NCBI RefSeq assembly: GCF_012933505.1
Contig: NZ_JABBNB010000001.1
Span: forward strand, 476,979-540,978
DNA: 64,000 bases
DNA from: Gordonia asplenii
GTDB taxonomy: Bacteria > Actinomycetota > Actinomycetes > Mycobacteriales > Mycobacteriaceae
Reading direction: 5' to 3'
The notes below the pieces were generated by a model that saw nothing but the letters and a program-made list of their open reading frames with translations, did not search any database and was not told the origin of the DNA. Both the position numbers and the translations under genes were made by a program. Below, piece after piece: positions 35,134 through 43,703 of the stretch. Numbering within the stretch: position 1 is the stretch's first letter; each line of letters opens with the position of its first letter.

Positions 35134-36281
35134 GCGGGCTTCTCCGATCGTCCCAGGATGGTGGTCGAGTGGTACTCCAGAATTCCGCCGTTGCCGCTGA
35201 CGAGAGCGAGGTCCGAGTTGGGTGCTTGGCGGGAACCGCCGTCGCCGCGCAGTTGGATGATCGCCTCGCTGAGGGGGGTGAAGCCCCACATGTAGTAGCT
35301 GGAGAGTTGCCCGCCGCCGGTGTTGACCGACAGGCGTCCGCCGGGGGCGAGCGCGCCGTCGGACACGAAGTCGCCGCCCTCGCCTTTGGCGCAGAATCCG
35401 TAGTCTTCCAGGCTCACCAGGACGGTGTAGGTGTAGCAGTCGTACAGTTCTACGACGTCGATATCGGCGGTGGTCACCCCCGCTCGTGCCAGTGCCCGCC
35501 GGCCCGACTCCACGGCACCGGTCTCGATGCCCCAGGTGGAGTCGCGGTGCAGCACCCGCGGTCGGTGTCCCTCGCCGTACCCCCAGATGTGGACGGCCGG
35601 ATGAGGTAGGTCGGCGGCCCGATCGGCCGACGTCACCACCACCGCGATCGCCCCATTGGTGACCAGACAGCAGTCGAGTCGATGCAGCGGATCGGCGATC
35701 ATCGGTGAGGCCTGGTGGTCGGCTATCGTGATCGGTTCGCGGAAGCGGGCCAGCGGGTTGCCGGCGGCCCACGCGCGCTGGGCGACGGCGATTTCGGCGA
35801 GTTGCTCGGTGGTCGTTCCGTAGCGCTCCATGTGTCGGCGCGCGGCGAGAGCATACTGGACGTTCGGGGTCGTCGCGCCGGTGGCGATGGTCCACCCGCG
35901 ATAGCCGGCATTGGTCATCGGTGCCGACCAGGTGGTCGCAGTCTTCTCCTTCATCGGAACGTCGGCGAACGAGCACACCACGGTGGTGGCCGAACCGTCG
36001 GCTATCGCACGGCATGCTTGGGCGATCATCGCGCCCGCGCCGGCGCCGAACGTCGAGGTCACCGCCAGTAGGCCGAGTGTGCTGATCCCCAGCTCGGCGA
36101 CCAAGTGCGGGGCGAGCTCTTCGCCCAGGCCAGCACTCATCAGTACCCCGTCGACGTCGCCCATCGTGAGTCCGGCGTCGGCGACGGCGCGGGTGATGGC
36201 CTCGACGGTGAGTTCGGCGGCGGATCGGCCGAACACTTTACCCAGCTCGGTCATGCCGAGCCCGACGATCGCGGCGTTCAT
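35130..36281 (-). CDS. Thiolase-fold lipid-transfer protein (Ltp2-type), likely retro-aldolase
   Basis: 383 residues from ATG 36281. It has the thiolase fold as in SCPx/Ltp proteins: DVDGVLMSAGLG, the TSTFGAGAGAMIAQA helix, ELYDCYTYTVLVSLEDYG and SVNTGGGQLSSYYMWG. At the helix where true thiolases have the nucleophile Cys there is no Cys, so Claisen-type cleavage is unlikely. Tyr residues in the ELYDCYTY and LSSYYM segments recall those implicated in Ltp2. ATGA overlaps join it to the DUF35 and enoyl-CoA hydratase genes. A hydroxyacyl-CoA retro-aldol cleavage is inferred. Confidence 0.88.
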   Translation of the reverse strand: MNAAIVGLGMTELGKVFGRSAAELTVEAITRAVADAGLTMGDVDGVLMSAGLGEELAPHLVAELGISTLGLLAVTSTFGAGAGAMIAQACRAIADGSATTVVCSFADVPMKEKTATTWSAPMTNAGYRGWTIATGATTPNVQYALAARRHMERYGTTTEQLAEIAVAQRAWAAGNPLARFREPITIADHQASPMIADPLHRLDCCLVTNGAIAVVVTSADRAADLPHPAVHIWGYGEGHRPRVLHRDSTWGIETGAVESGRRALARAGVTTADIDVVELYDCYTYTVLVSLEDYGFCAKGEGGDFVSDGALAPGGRLSVNTGGGQLSSYYMWGFTPLSEAIIQLRGDGGSRQAPNSDLALVSGNGGILEYHSTTILGRSEKPA

Positions 36282-37084
36282 CGTCCCTCCCACCGGGGTG
36301 CGCGCTTCTCGGCGAACGCGCGTGGCCCCTCCTTCGCATCACTGCTGGCGAACACGATGTCACGTGCCTTCTTGCTCACACTCCACGGATTGTCCGTCCA
36401 GGCCATGGACCAGTCCGAGCCCGCTGCGCTTGCTTCATAGATCGCGCGTTTGGTGTGCTGCACTGACAAGGGGGCGTTCGCGGCGATCTTTCCGGCCAAC
36501 TCGTATGCGGCGTTCATCAGTTGGTCCGCCGGAGCGACGCGGTTGATCAGGCCGACGTCGCGGGCGGTGTGTGCGTCGAAGGTGTCGCCGACGAGGGCGA
36601 TCTCGAGCGCCTGCTTCAGTGCCACTTGGCGTTGTAGGCGGACGACACCGCCGCCCGCGGCGATGAGGCCGCGTTTGACCTCGGGCAGCCCGAATTTCGC
36701 CTCGTCGCTGGCGACGGCGAGGTCGACGGCCAGTAGCATCTCCGTGCCGCCACCGACCGCGAAACCGTTGACGGCGGCGATGATCGGTTTGTCGATCCAG
36801 TGCGTCATGAGGCCACCGAAACCCCACTCGGCGCGGTCGGGGAACACGTTCTCGCCAGCGGCGACGGCCTTGAGGTCGGCGCCCGCACAGAATGCGCGGC
36901 CGACTCCGGTGAGTACGACGACTCGTACGTCGCGATCATGTGCCGCGGCCTCGAGCGCGTCACCGATCCCGTTCGCGAGATCCGCGTTGACCGCGTTCAT
37001 CGCCTCGGGACGGTTCATGGTGATGGTGGCGATATGGTCGGCTACCTGATAGCGCACGATGGCATCGGCATCGTCGGTGGTCAT
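36278..37084 (-). CDS. Enoyl-CoA hydratase/isomerase family protein
   Basis: 268 residues of the crotonase fold. It opens with ITMNRPEAMNAVN, followed by the oxyanion-hole region GRAFCAGADLKAVAAG near residue 63 and VNGFAVGGGTEMLLAVDLAVA near residue 108. FGLPEVKRGL supplies the second conserved Glu. It would hydrate the enoyl-CoA made by the FadE pair to the 3-hydroxy product cleaved by the Ltp/DUF35 pair. The start overlaps the CoA transferase stop (37081-37084) and the stop overlaps the Ltp start (36278-36281). Confidence 0.92.
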   Translation of the reverse strand: MTTDDADAIVRYQVADHIATITMNRPEAMNAVNADLANGIGDALEAAAHDRDVRVVVLTGVGRAFCAGADLKAVAAGENVFPDRAEWGFGGLMTHWIDKPIIAAVNGFAVGGGTEMLLAVDLAVASDEAKFGLPEVKRGLIAAGGGVVRLQRQVALKQALEIALVGDTFDAHTARDVGLINRVAPADQLMNAAYELAGKIAANAPLSVQHTKRAIYEASAAGSDWSMAWTDNPWSVSKKARDIVFASSDAKEGPRAFAEKRAPRWEGR

Positions 37085-39426
37085 GCTTTGGCTACTTTCT
37101 CTGTGGCGTGGTTCTCCGTGGGGTGGTTCTCTGTCGCGTGGTTCGTTGCAGCGCGACGCAGTTTCGCCGCGAGGTCGGATTCCTCGACTGCTCCTCGCTC
37201 GAGGAGCGACGCGATCTGGGGACTGTCGTAGCCGAGTTCCCGCAGGATCGACCACGTGTGTTCGCCGAACGCGGGAGCCGGACCGAGGGTCGGCGCCCGA
37301 CGGCCGTCGACGATCAACACCGCCCGCTCGACCGGCACGATCTGCTCGGTGCCCGACACCGACGTGGTCGTGTAGAAGTCGCGGGAGCTCAGACCTGCGT
37401 CATCGGGAAGATCTCCCGGCGACAACATGGGCGCCGCGGGTACACCTGCCGCCTGAAGCGCTTCGGCTACTTCGGCGCCGTCCCGGTCGGCGACGGCATC
37501 GGCGATCGCCGCAGTGTCGCGTGAGGCTGTGCCGAGGACGACGTATACCCGGTCGAGCTGTTCTGGAGTACGCGGATCGATGACGCACCACCGCTCGGGG
37601 CCGCGTGTGGCGAAGACTTGCTGCGACAACAACGCGCCGGGCGCGGAGCCGGGTGGTTGTACACTTCCGGGTGCCTCGGACTCGCGAGCGAGATAGGGAG
37701 CGAGGTGGATCAGGCCGATGTCGCTCTGTGCGAGGCTGATATGCGCGCCCCGTCCGGTGCGCAAACGGTTGAGCAGGCACGCCGCGACAGCCACGGCGGA
37801 GACGCGCGCGGCGAGATGATCGGGGTAGATGGTTATTCCGTCGCTGAAATAGGACGCATCTGCGTTCTCGCGCCACAACCACGACAATCCGGTCAGCGCC
37901 CTCACCAGCGGGCCGTAGCCCATGGAGTGGCGTCGCGGACCGATGGCGCCGAATGCACTCGACTCGACGGTGATGATCTCGGGGTTGATCGCGGCGAGGT
38001 CATCGTGGCCGATTCCGAGCTTCTCGGCGGTGCCGGGCTTGAAGTTCGAACATACGACGTCGGCGTGAGCCACTAGTTCCCGAAATATGGCGAGGCCCTC
38101 GGCGGATCGCAAGTTCAGGCCCAGATTCTCCTTGCCCATATGTCCGCGGGCCAGCGCGGGAGTCAGGGATTCGAACGAGCGGCGCATACCGTCGGGGAAG
38201 GCGGTGTTCTCGATGCGGATGACCCGGGCGCCGAGTTCGGCGAGAAGTTGCCCGGTCTGCGCCCCGGCGACGATGACACCGAGGTCCAACACGGTTACCC
38301 CGGCAAGCGGACCGCCGGTCGGCCGCTTGTGGCCCGCGGGGACGATCCGGGGCTCGGTCGGCGGCTGCGTGCGAGCCGCGCATCGTGTGCCGTCCACGTG
38401 AACCATCCCTTCGGGGAAGGTTCGCCGTACACCGTCGGAGCAGGCGTCGTCGACGAAGATGCCGATCTCACGAAAATGCGGCTCGGTGAGCACATCGGAT
38501 ACCGACAGCACTTCAGCGGCGGGAATGCGCCGCGCCACACACTCGGCCACCATCTCGGCAACCGTCATCGAGGAGAAGAAGTCGCCCAACGCCGGGACGA
38601 CCAGATGAGCACGCGCGTACCGGCCGGGATTGGTCTTGAGTTCGTCTCCACACAGGTGCGTCGGTCGACCCATCCAGTCCAGCATCGACTCCCACTGCGC
38701 TAGAGACAGTACACAGACACGCACATATCCGTCGCGCACGGAGAACACCGGATAGATGTCGCCGGCGGCAGGTCGGCCCAGATCGGGGACGAAATCCGGT
38801 GTACCCGAACCCGTCATTCCCTGGGCGGGGTCCAGGCACGTCATCCCGGCCTCGAAAATCGAGCAGTCGAGAATTCCGCCGAGCCGGTTCGGGCCCCGCA
38901 GGCTGCTGAACATCGCACCCACGATGGAGACGGCGATAGCCTCAGCGGCGCCGAGCCGGAAGAGTTCGCCCGGCGGCAGCAGTGGCGGACGGCCCGGCTC
39001 GCCCGAGCGTGCCAGCGTTCCGCCCAACGCCTGGTAGACGGCTTCGGTGCCCACCCAGTCACGCCGCACTCCGGTGAGGCCGAAATCCGAGATGACCGCG
39101 ACCAGCAGCTCGGGGTGCGCGGCGACGATGTCCGAGTGGGAGATTCCTCGGATGCGCGGACCGCACAGCAGGACGTCCGTGATAGGCAGCGCAGCTTCGA
39201 TGATCTCACCCAACGGGCGGTCACCGGTGTCGAGCATTCGCTTGCCCCGGCTGTCAATGGAATACGCGACCTCATCGCCGACAACGACGTCGGGATCGGC
39301 GATCACGTCGACCATGGCCCCCAGGTCGGCGAGAATCTTGCCCAGCGAGGGGAGGAGCTCGTCGACGACTGTCAGCACGCGCAGGCCATGCAAGGGAAGT
39401 GCGGTAGTTTTCGGGAAAGTATGCAT
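37081..39426 (-). CDS. CaiB/BaiF-type CoA transferase, tandem two-domain form
   Basis: 781 residues, about twice the usual 380-410. Residues 1-370 and 385-755 each resemble a CaiB/BaiF (type III CoA transferase/racemase) unit. The second is the better conserved, with TVLDLGVIVAGAQTGQLLAE, GARVIRIEN, GKENLGLNLRSAEG and ADVVCSNFKPGT. The family moves CoA between acids or racemises 2-methylacyl-CoA. The Glu/His-rich C-terminal tail has several short repeats. It heads the right operon, with operator D 30 bases upstream. Confidence 0.9.
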   Translation of the reverse strand: MHTFPKTTALPLHGLRVLTVVDELLPSLGKILADLGAMVDVIADPDVVVGDEVAYSIDSRGKRMLDTGDRPLGEIIEAALPITDVLLCGPRIRGISHSDIVAAHPELLVAVISDFGLTGVRRDWVGTEAVYQALGGTLARSGEPGRPPLLPPGELFRLGAAEAIAVSIVGAMFSSLRGPNRLGGILDCSIFEAGMTCLDPAQGMTGSGTPDFVPDLGRPAAGDIYPVFSVRDGYVRVCVLSLAQWESMLDWMGRPTHLCGDELKTNPGRYARAHLVVPALGDFFSSMTVAEMVAECVARRIPAAEVLSVSDVLTEPHFREIGIFVDDACSDGVRRTFPEGMVHVDGTRCAARTQPPTEPRIVPAGHKRPTGGPLAGVTVLDLGVIVAGAQTGQLLAELGARVIRIENTAFPDGMRRSFESLTPALARGHMGKENLGLNLRSAEGLAIFRELVAHADVVCSNFKPGTAEKLGIGHDDLAAINPEIITVESSAFGAIGPRRHSMGYGPLVRALTGLSWLWRENADASYFSDGITIYPDHLAARVSAVAVAACLLNRLRTGRGAHISLAQSDIGLIHLAPYLARESEAPGSVQPPGSAPGALLSQQVFATRGPERWCVIDPRTPEQLDRVYVVLGTASRDTAAIADAVADRDGAEVAEALQAAGVPAAPMLSPGDLPDDAGLSSRDFYTTTSVSGTEQIVPVERAVLIVDGRRAPTLGPAPAFGEHTWSILRELGYDSPQIASLLERGAVEESDLAAKLRRAATNHATENHPTENHATEKVAKA

Positions 39427-39455
39427 CGAGGCCTCGTCACATCAGCGTGTGTATA

Positions 39456-39467
39456 TAACGTTCGTTA
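39456..39467. promoter_or_regulatory. TetR-regulon operator, site D
   Basis: TAACGTTCGTTA, a perfect TAACG/CGTTA inverted pair, 30 bases upstream of the CoA transferase start. Confidence 0.75.
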
Positions 39468-39541
39468 GGTTACTCAATGTGCCGCGGCTGTCAAGCCCCT
39501 TCTGCTCACCCGGGGAACGACGTCTCCGACTTTGACCTATA

Positions 39542-39553
39542 TATCGTTCGTTA
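39542..39553. promoter_or_regulatory. TetR-regulon operator, site E
   Basis: TATCGTTCGTTA, identical to site C, 44 bases upstream of the acyl-CoA ligase start. Confidence 0.75.
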
Positions 39554-39596
39554 GGTATGGTGCGTCGCGAGACTTGCACCACAACGAGGAGGCGCC

Positions 39597-41246
39597 GTGA
39601 GAAGCACCATGATGAACGATCAGCTGTCGATAACCGACGTGCTTGAGCACGGCCAGCGTTGGAACGCCCAACGCGAAGTGATCACCAAGACCGCAGATGG
39701 CTGGCGGACAGCAAGTTTCGCCGCGGTCGCCGAGAATGCCGCGCGGCTGGCGAACGCACTGCAGAGTCTCGGAATCGACGGCGACCAACGCGTCGGCACG
39801 TTCATGTGGAACAACCAGGAACATCTGGAGGCCTATCTCGCCGTGCCGGCGATGGGGGCGGTACTGCACACCGCGAACATGCGACTCACTCCTGAACAGG
39901 TGGCTTACACCATCAACGCTGCCGACGACCGCGTCATGATCGTCGATGCGTCGCTCGCTGAACTGTTCGTCAAGGTGCTGCCGCTGCTGACGAGCGTGCA
40001 CACCATCATCGTCAACGGGAGTGTCGAAGCCACCGTGTTCGCCGACGCCGACATCACCGTGCTCGACTATCACACGCTGGTCGACGCCGCGTCACCACAG
40101 CGGGTCTGGACGATCGGTGACGAGCGAAACGCGGCCAGCATCTGCTTCACCACCGGCACCACCGGCAACCCCAAAGGCGTCGCCTACAGCCACCGCTCCA
40201 TCGTGTTGCAGTGCCTGGGCACCAGTACGATCGACACGCTCGGCATCGGAAACCGGGATCGGATGCTGGTCCTCGTGCCGATGTTTCACGCAACCGCGTG
40301 GTGCTACCCGTACACAGGATTCTGGTCGGGCGCCGACATCGTCCTACTCGACGAGTTCCTCTCCCCGGCCGCGATCATCGACGCGATCCAAACCTTCGGT
40401 ATCACGTTCGCCAACGGTGTCCCCACCGTGTGGAACGATGTACTGCGGATACTGCGTGCCGAACCTCACCACAATCTCTCCTCGTTGCAGCGGGTGGTGA
40501 TCGGCGGCGCCGCGGCGACGACAGCCTTGTTCGACGGGTTCGACGAAGTCGGCGTGCGCATCGTCCAAGGCTGGGGCATGACCGAGACGTCGCCGCTGGT
40601 CACCGTGGGCCGCGACTCGCGAGGTGTCGACGCCACGACCGCCGCATCCCAACGCCTCTCGCAAGGGCGCGTGCTAGCAGGCGTGCGTATCCGCGTGGTC
40701 GACCCGGACTCCGGCGACCCCCTGCCCGACGACGGGCGCTCGGTGGGCGAACTCGAACTTCGCGGCCCGTGGATCGCCGGCGGTTACCTCGGCGACGAGG
40801 GCTCCGACAAGTTCCACGACGGCTGGTTGCGCACCGGAGACGTCGGCACCATCGACGATCAGGGCTTCGTCCGGCTCACCGACCGCGCCAAAGACATCAT
40901 CAAGTCCGGCGGGGAGTGGATCTCCTCGGTGGACCTGGAGAACGTGCTCGTCGCACATCCCTCCATCCGGGACGTCACCGTGATCGGTGTGCCCGACGCC
41001 CGCTGGGACGAACGCCCTTGCGCCATAGTCGTCTTCGAGGACGGACGGGACGTCGATGTAGAGGAACTGCGCGTCTGGCTGGTGGGCCGCGTCGCGCGCT
41101 TCTGGGTACCCGAGAACTGGATCACCACCACGGCACTACCGAGAACCAGCGTCGGCAAGATCGACAAGAAGGACCTCCGCAGTCGCCACGCCGCAGGTGA
41201 GTTCGAGATGCACCGAAGCACCTCGAAGCTTCCCTCCGAAGCGTGA
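39597..41246 (+). CDS. AMP-dependent acyl-CoA ligase (FadD/medium-chain type)
   Basis: 549 residues, the usual length of acyl-CoA synthetases. The P-loop ICFTTGTTGNPKGVAYSH is near residue 180, QGWGMTETSPLV near 325, and the hinge/C-domain GGEWISSVDLENVL with the terminal Lys motif TSVGKIDKKDLR. It activates a carboxylic acid by way of an acyl-adenylate. GTG 39597 follows GAGGAGG closely; ATG 39609 is an alternative. Operator E precedes it. It is probably the entry step of the pathway. Confidence 0.93.
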   Translation: MRSTMMNDQLSITDVLEHGQRWNAQREVITKTADGWRTASFAAVAENAARLANALQSLGIDGDQRVGTFMWNNQEHLEAYLAVPAMGAVLHTANMRLTPEQVAYTINAADDRVMIVDASLAELFVKVLPLLTSVHTIIVNGSVEATVFADADITVLDYHTLVDAASPQRVWTIGDERNAASICFTTGTTGNPKGVAYSHRSIVLQCLGTSTIDTLGIGNRDRMLVLVPMFHATAWCYPYTGFWSGADIVLLDEFLSPAAIIDAIQTFGITFANGVPTVWNDVLRILRAEPHHNLSSLQRVVIGGAAATTALFDGFDEVGVRIVQGWGMTETSPLVTVGRDSRGVDATTAASQRLSQGRVLAGVRIRVVDPDSGDPLPDDGRSVGELELRGPWIAGGYLGDEGSDKFHDGWLRTGDVGTIDDQGFVRLTDRAKDIIKSGGEWISSVDLENVLVAHPSIRDVTVIGVPDARWDERPCAIVVFEDGRDVDVEELRVWLVGRVARFWVPENWITTTALPRTSVGKIDKKDLRSRHAAGEFEMHRSTSKLPSEA

Positions 41247-41337
41247 CCGCAAACCTTCCCGCACGCGGATGTTGCCGCAACGAATACGCACCGTTTCGCA
41301 CTACGAGTTCAACTCGCCTGACAATGAAGGAACGTTC

Positions 41338-42006
41338 ATGACCACCCAACAATCACGAGCATTCGGCGCAGCGCTGCCGGCGCTCATTGCCGTAGTCGGA
41401 CTGGCCGCCGGAGCAGGCGCGGCTTCAGCGGACACCATGGTCCGACTCCCCAACAGATCGGTATCGGGTGATGAAGGGTTGAAACTGGTACGCACCAATG
41501 AGTCGGCGCGCATCTCACCGTCGCTGGCCGCCAACGGCGCTGGACGAAATGCCTGGGTGACCGCATCGGTCAAGCTGACCGCCCCGCACATCGGCACCTC
41601 CGACCCCGGAATCAGCAACGGCCCCGTCGGTGAGGCAACCGCACCGGGCACCAACGGAAGCTCCTTCAACAATGCCGCCGCCACCTTCACAACGGGCTAC
41701 ATCATCGGCTGCCAAGTAGCCATCGGCAACCTCACCCTCGGCGGGAGCGGATCACTCTCGTCGACGACTGTCGGCCTCTCCGGCTCGCTCAGCGTTCCGT
41801 TGACGCCCGGCGCGGTCACCTACGCGGTCATCGACTACAAGAACCTCACCAAGCCCGGCACGTATCACATCGCCTATACCGACTATTCCGTCCAAGTTCA
41901 CGGGTGCGGCGGTTATGCACAAGCGCGCTCCTACACCGTCGTGGAAACCACGGGCGACAACCACCAGAAGATCACCCTGCTCGGCCAACCGTTCTCCCTC
42001 GGCTGA
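41338..42006 (+). CDS. MspA-family porin 1
   Basis: 222 residues. It has a Sec signal peptide of about 29 residues (hydrophobic AALPALIAVVGLAAGAGAASA), then the MspA-type beta-barrel pattern. GYIIGCQVAIGNLTLGGSG and VHGCGGYAQARSYTVV, each with one Cys, are hallmarks, and the chain ends in the outer-membrane-type FSLG. It probably forms an octameric pore in the mycolic-acid outer membrane for small hydrophilic solutes. The ATG at 41338 follows AAGGAA. It is 91 bases after the acyl-CoA ligase, likely the same transcript. Confidence 0.9.
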   Translation: MTTQQSRAFGAALPALIAVVGLAAGAGAASADTMVRLPNRSVSGDEGLKLVRTNESARISPSLAANGAGRNAWVTASVKLTAPHIGTSDPGISNGPVGEATAPGTNGSSFNNAAATFTTGYIIGCQVAIGNLTLGGSGSLSSTTVGLSGSLSVPLTPGAVTYAVIDYKNLTKPGTYHIAYTDYSVQVHGCGGYAQARSYTVVETTGDNHQKITLLGQPFSLG

Positions 42007-42068
42007 GCCGACGCATCTGACAGCCCCCCGAGCATCTCAATTCCATTGCTTTTCAAGGAGTTCCGCGC

Positions 42069-42737
42069 ATGACCAGAAGTTTCATCACTCGCATCGGCGT
42101 GCCGACGGTGACGGCCACCGCTGCAGTCGCCGCCCTGAGCATCGCCACACCCGCAGCGAGCGCGAACACCGTGCGGCTACCCGCACAGACGAAATCTCAG
42201 CAGATCGCCGACGGTACCTCGGTCACCATCGAACGCAGCAACGAACGAGCCACCATCGCCGGACCGATGGCCGCCACTCCACTGCACCGCAGCGTTGTCG
42301 TATCCGGCCACTACTCGATAAGGCTGAGCAAGAAGTCGCCCACCGTTCTCCTGCAAGCCGGTTACATCGTCGGATGCCAAGTCTCCGTCGGCAGCCTGAC
42401 GACTACAGGCACCGGATCGGGTGCCGACACCCTCGCGACGGGCGCTGTGACAGGCTCGGGTACGGCAGGCGGCAGCCTGTCGCTCGGGCCGGGACAAGCC
42501 GCAACCTACTACCTCACCGACTTCGAACGCACGGACCCCTTCGGCGCCGACCAACACAAGTTCTACGTGATGTACAGGAACACCGACCACGCGAAACTCA
42601 ACTACGTCAACACCACCATCGGCGTCAACGGCTGTGCCGGCTACGCCCAAGCCCGATCATTCGCGAACGTCTCGGTGCTCAACCCCACGACGGACCAGGT
42701 CGTCACTCTGTACGGCAAGCCGTTCAGCCTCGGATAG
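42069..42737 (+). CDS. MspA-family porin 2
   Basis: 222 residues, a paralogue of the upstream porin. The signal peptide ends near ATPAASA. GYIVGCQVSVGSLTTTGTG and VNGCAGYAQARSF repeat the paired-Cys motifs, and the C-terminus YGKPFSLG matches the neighbour. The ATG follows AAGGAGTTCC. The two genes are 62 bases apart and may form mixed pores. Sharing a transcript with the ligase suggests they import the substrate of the pathway. Confidence 0.9.
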   Translation: MTRSFITRIGVPTVTATAAVAALSIATPAASANTVRLPAQTKSQQIADGTSVTIERSNERATIAGPMAATPLHRSVVVSGHYSIRLSKKSPTVLLQAGYIVGCQVSVGSLTTTGTGSGADTLATGAVTGSGTAGGSLSLGPGQAATYYLTDFERTDPFGADQHKFYVMYRNTDHAKLNYVNTTIGVNGCAGYAQARSFANVSVLNPTTDQVVTLYGKPFSLG

Positions 42738-42770
42738 CGCACGCAACCCGGGACCGCGAGCGCGCTCAGG

Positions 42771-43541
42771 TCAATGCCGATCATGCAGCCGGCGGCCCAA
42801 CTCGTGCGCCTTCTGCATCAGTCGAGTCCCGAGGTCGCGGCGGCGGTCCGCCCGAAAGCGCGTCTGCACACCGGTGAGACTCAGGGCCCAGCCGGGGCGG
42901 CCGCGACGATCGAATACCGCCGCGGCCATGCCCCAGCTGCCTTCGACCAGCAGTCCGGGATTGACCGCGTATCCGCTGCGTCGCGTCGAGGCGATCCGGC
43001 GTCGAATCTGCGCTTGGGAGTGGCTTTCACCCCACCGGTCGACGAGATCGGTTCGAGCCAGGTAGTCGTCGATCTCGCGGTCCGGGAGATGCGACAGGAT
43101 CGCCAACCCGGCAGAGGCGACACCCAGCGGAAAGCGGATGCCCTCGTAGAGCACGTGCGAGCGCAGCGGAAAGCTGCCCTCCTGACTGAGGACGCACACC
43201 GTCTCATCGCCGCGCATCGCCGAGAGGAAGGCGCTCTCTCCGGTATCGCGGGCCAGACCGTCGACGATGTCGCGGGCCCGATCGGCGATGTCGTAGCGAT
43301 TGGCCGCGCTCGATCCCAGCAGGTACAACTCGGGGCCCAGCATCCAGCGGCCGGTGGCGTCGTCGCGGTCGACGAGGCCCTCGCCGGCCAGTGCGGTGAG
43401 CAACCGGTGGGCGGTGGGACGACTGATCGACGCCTCGGCCGCGAGTTCGGTGGTCGTCGAGCCCGACGTCGTCGCCGCGCCGAGGGCACGCAGCAGCGAG
43501 CCCGCTCGGCTGATGACCCGGATGCCTTTGTCGTCGGTCAT
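42771..43541 (-). CDS. IclR-family transcriptional regulator
   Basis: 256 residues. N-terminal winged helix TTELAAEASISRPTAHRLLTAL at about residues 29-50, then the IclR effector domain with PLGVASAGLAILSHLPDREI and RRSGYAVNPGLL. It is divergent from the 3-oxoacid CoA-transferase genes with a 162-base gap, the classic layout of an IclR/PcaR activator-repressor and its target. A GCGTTC/GAACGC inverted repeat lies near its start. Confidence 0.92.
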   Translation of the reverse strand: MTDDKGIRVISRAGSLLRALGAATTSGSTTTELAAEASISRPTAHRLLTALAGEGLVDRDDATGRWMLGPELYLLGSSAANRYDIADRARDIVDGLARDTGESAFLSAMRGDETVCVLSQEGSFPLRSHVLYEGIRFPLGVASAGLAILSHLPDREIDDYLARTDLVDRWGESHSQAQIRRRIASTRRSGYAVNPGLLVEGSWGMAAAVFDRRGRPGWALSLTGVQTRFRADRRRDLGTRLMQKAHELGRRLHDRH

Positions 43542-43565
43542 CGGCCGATCCTACCGCCGGCCGAC

Positions 43566-43584
43566 GCGTTCATCTGACGAACGC
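43566..43584. promoter_or_regulatory. Inverted repeat in IclR promoter
   Basis: GCGTTC-N7-GAACGC lies 25 bases upstream of the IclR start, on the side facing the CoA-transferase genes. A candidate operator by position. Confidence 0.4.
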
Positions 43585-43703
43585 CGATGGAAGGTCGCGG
43601 CCACCGTGCGAACAGAACGGCCCGACGTCGTGGCAGTTGATTGCACCGGTGCCGCGATGGACCGCAGAGTCGTCGGCAGATCACATTTGATGAGGGAGCG
43701 GCA

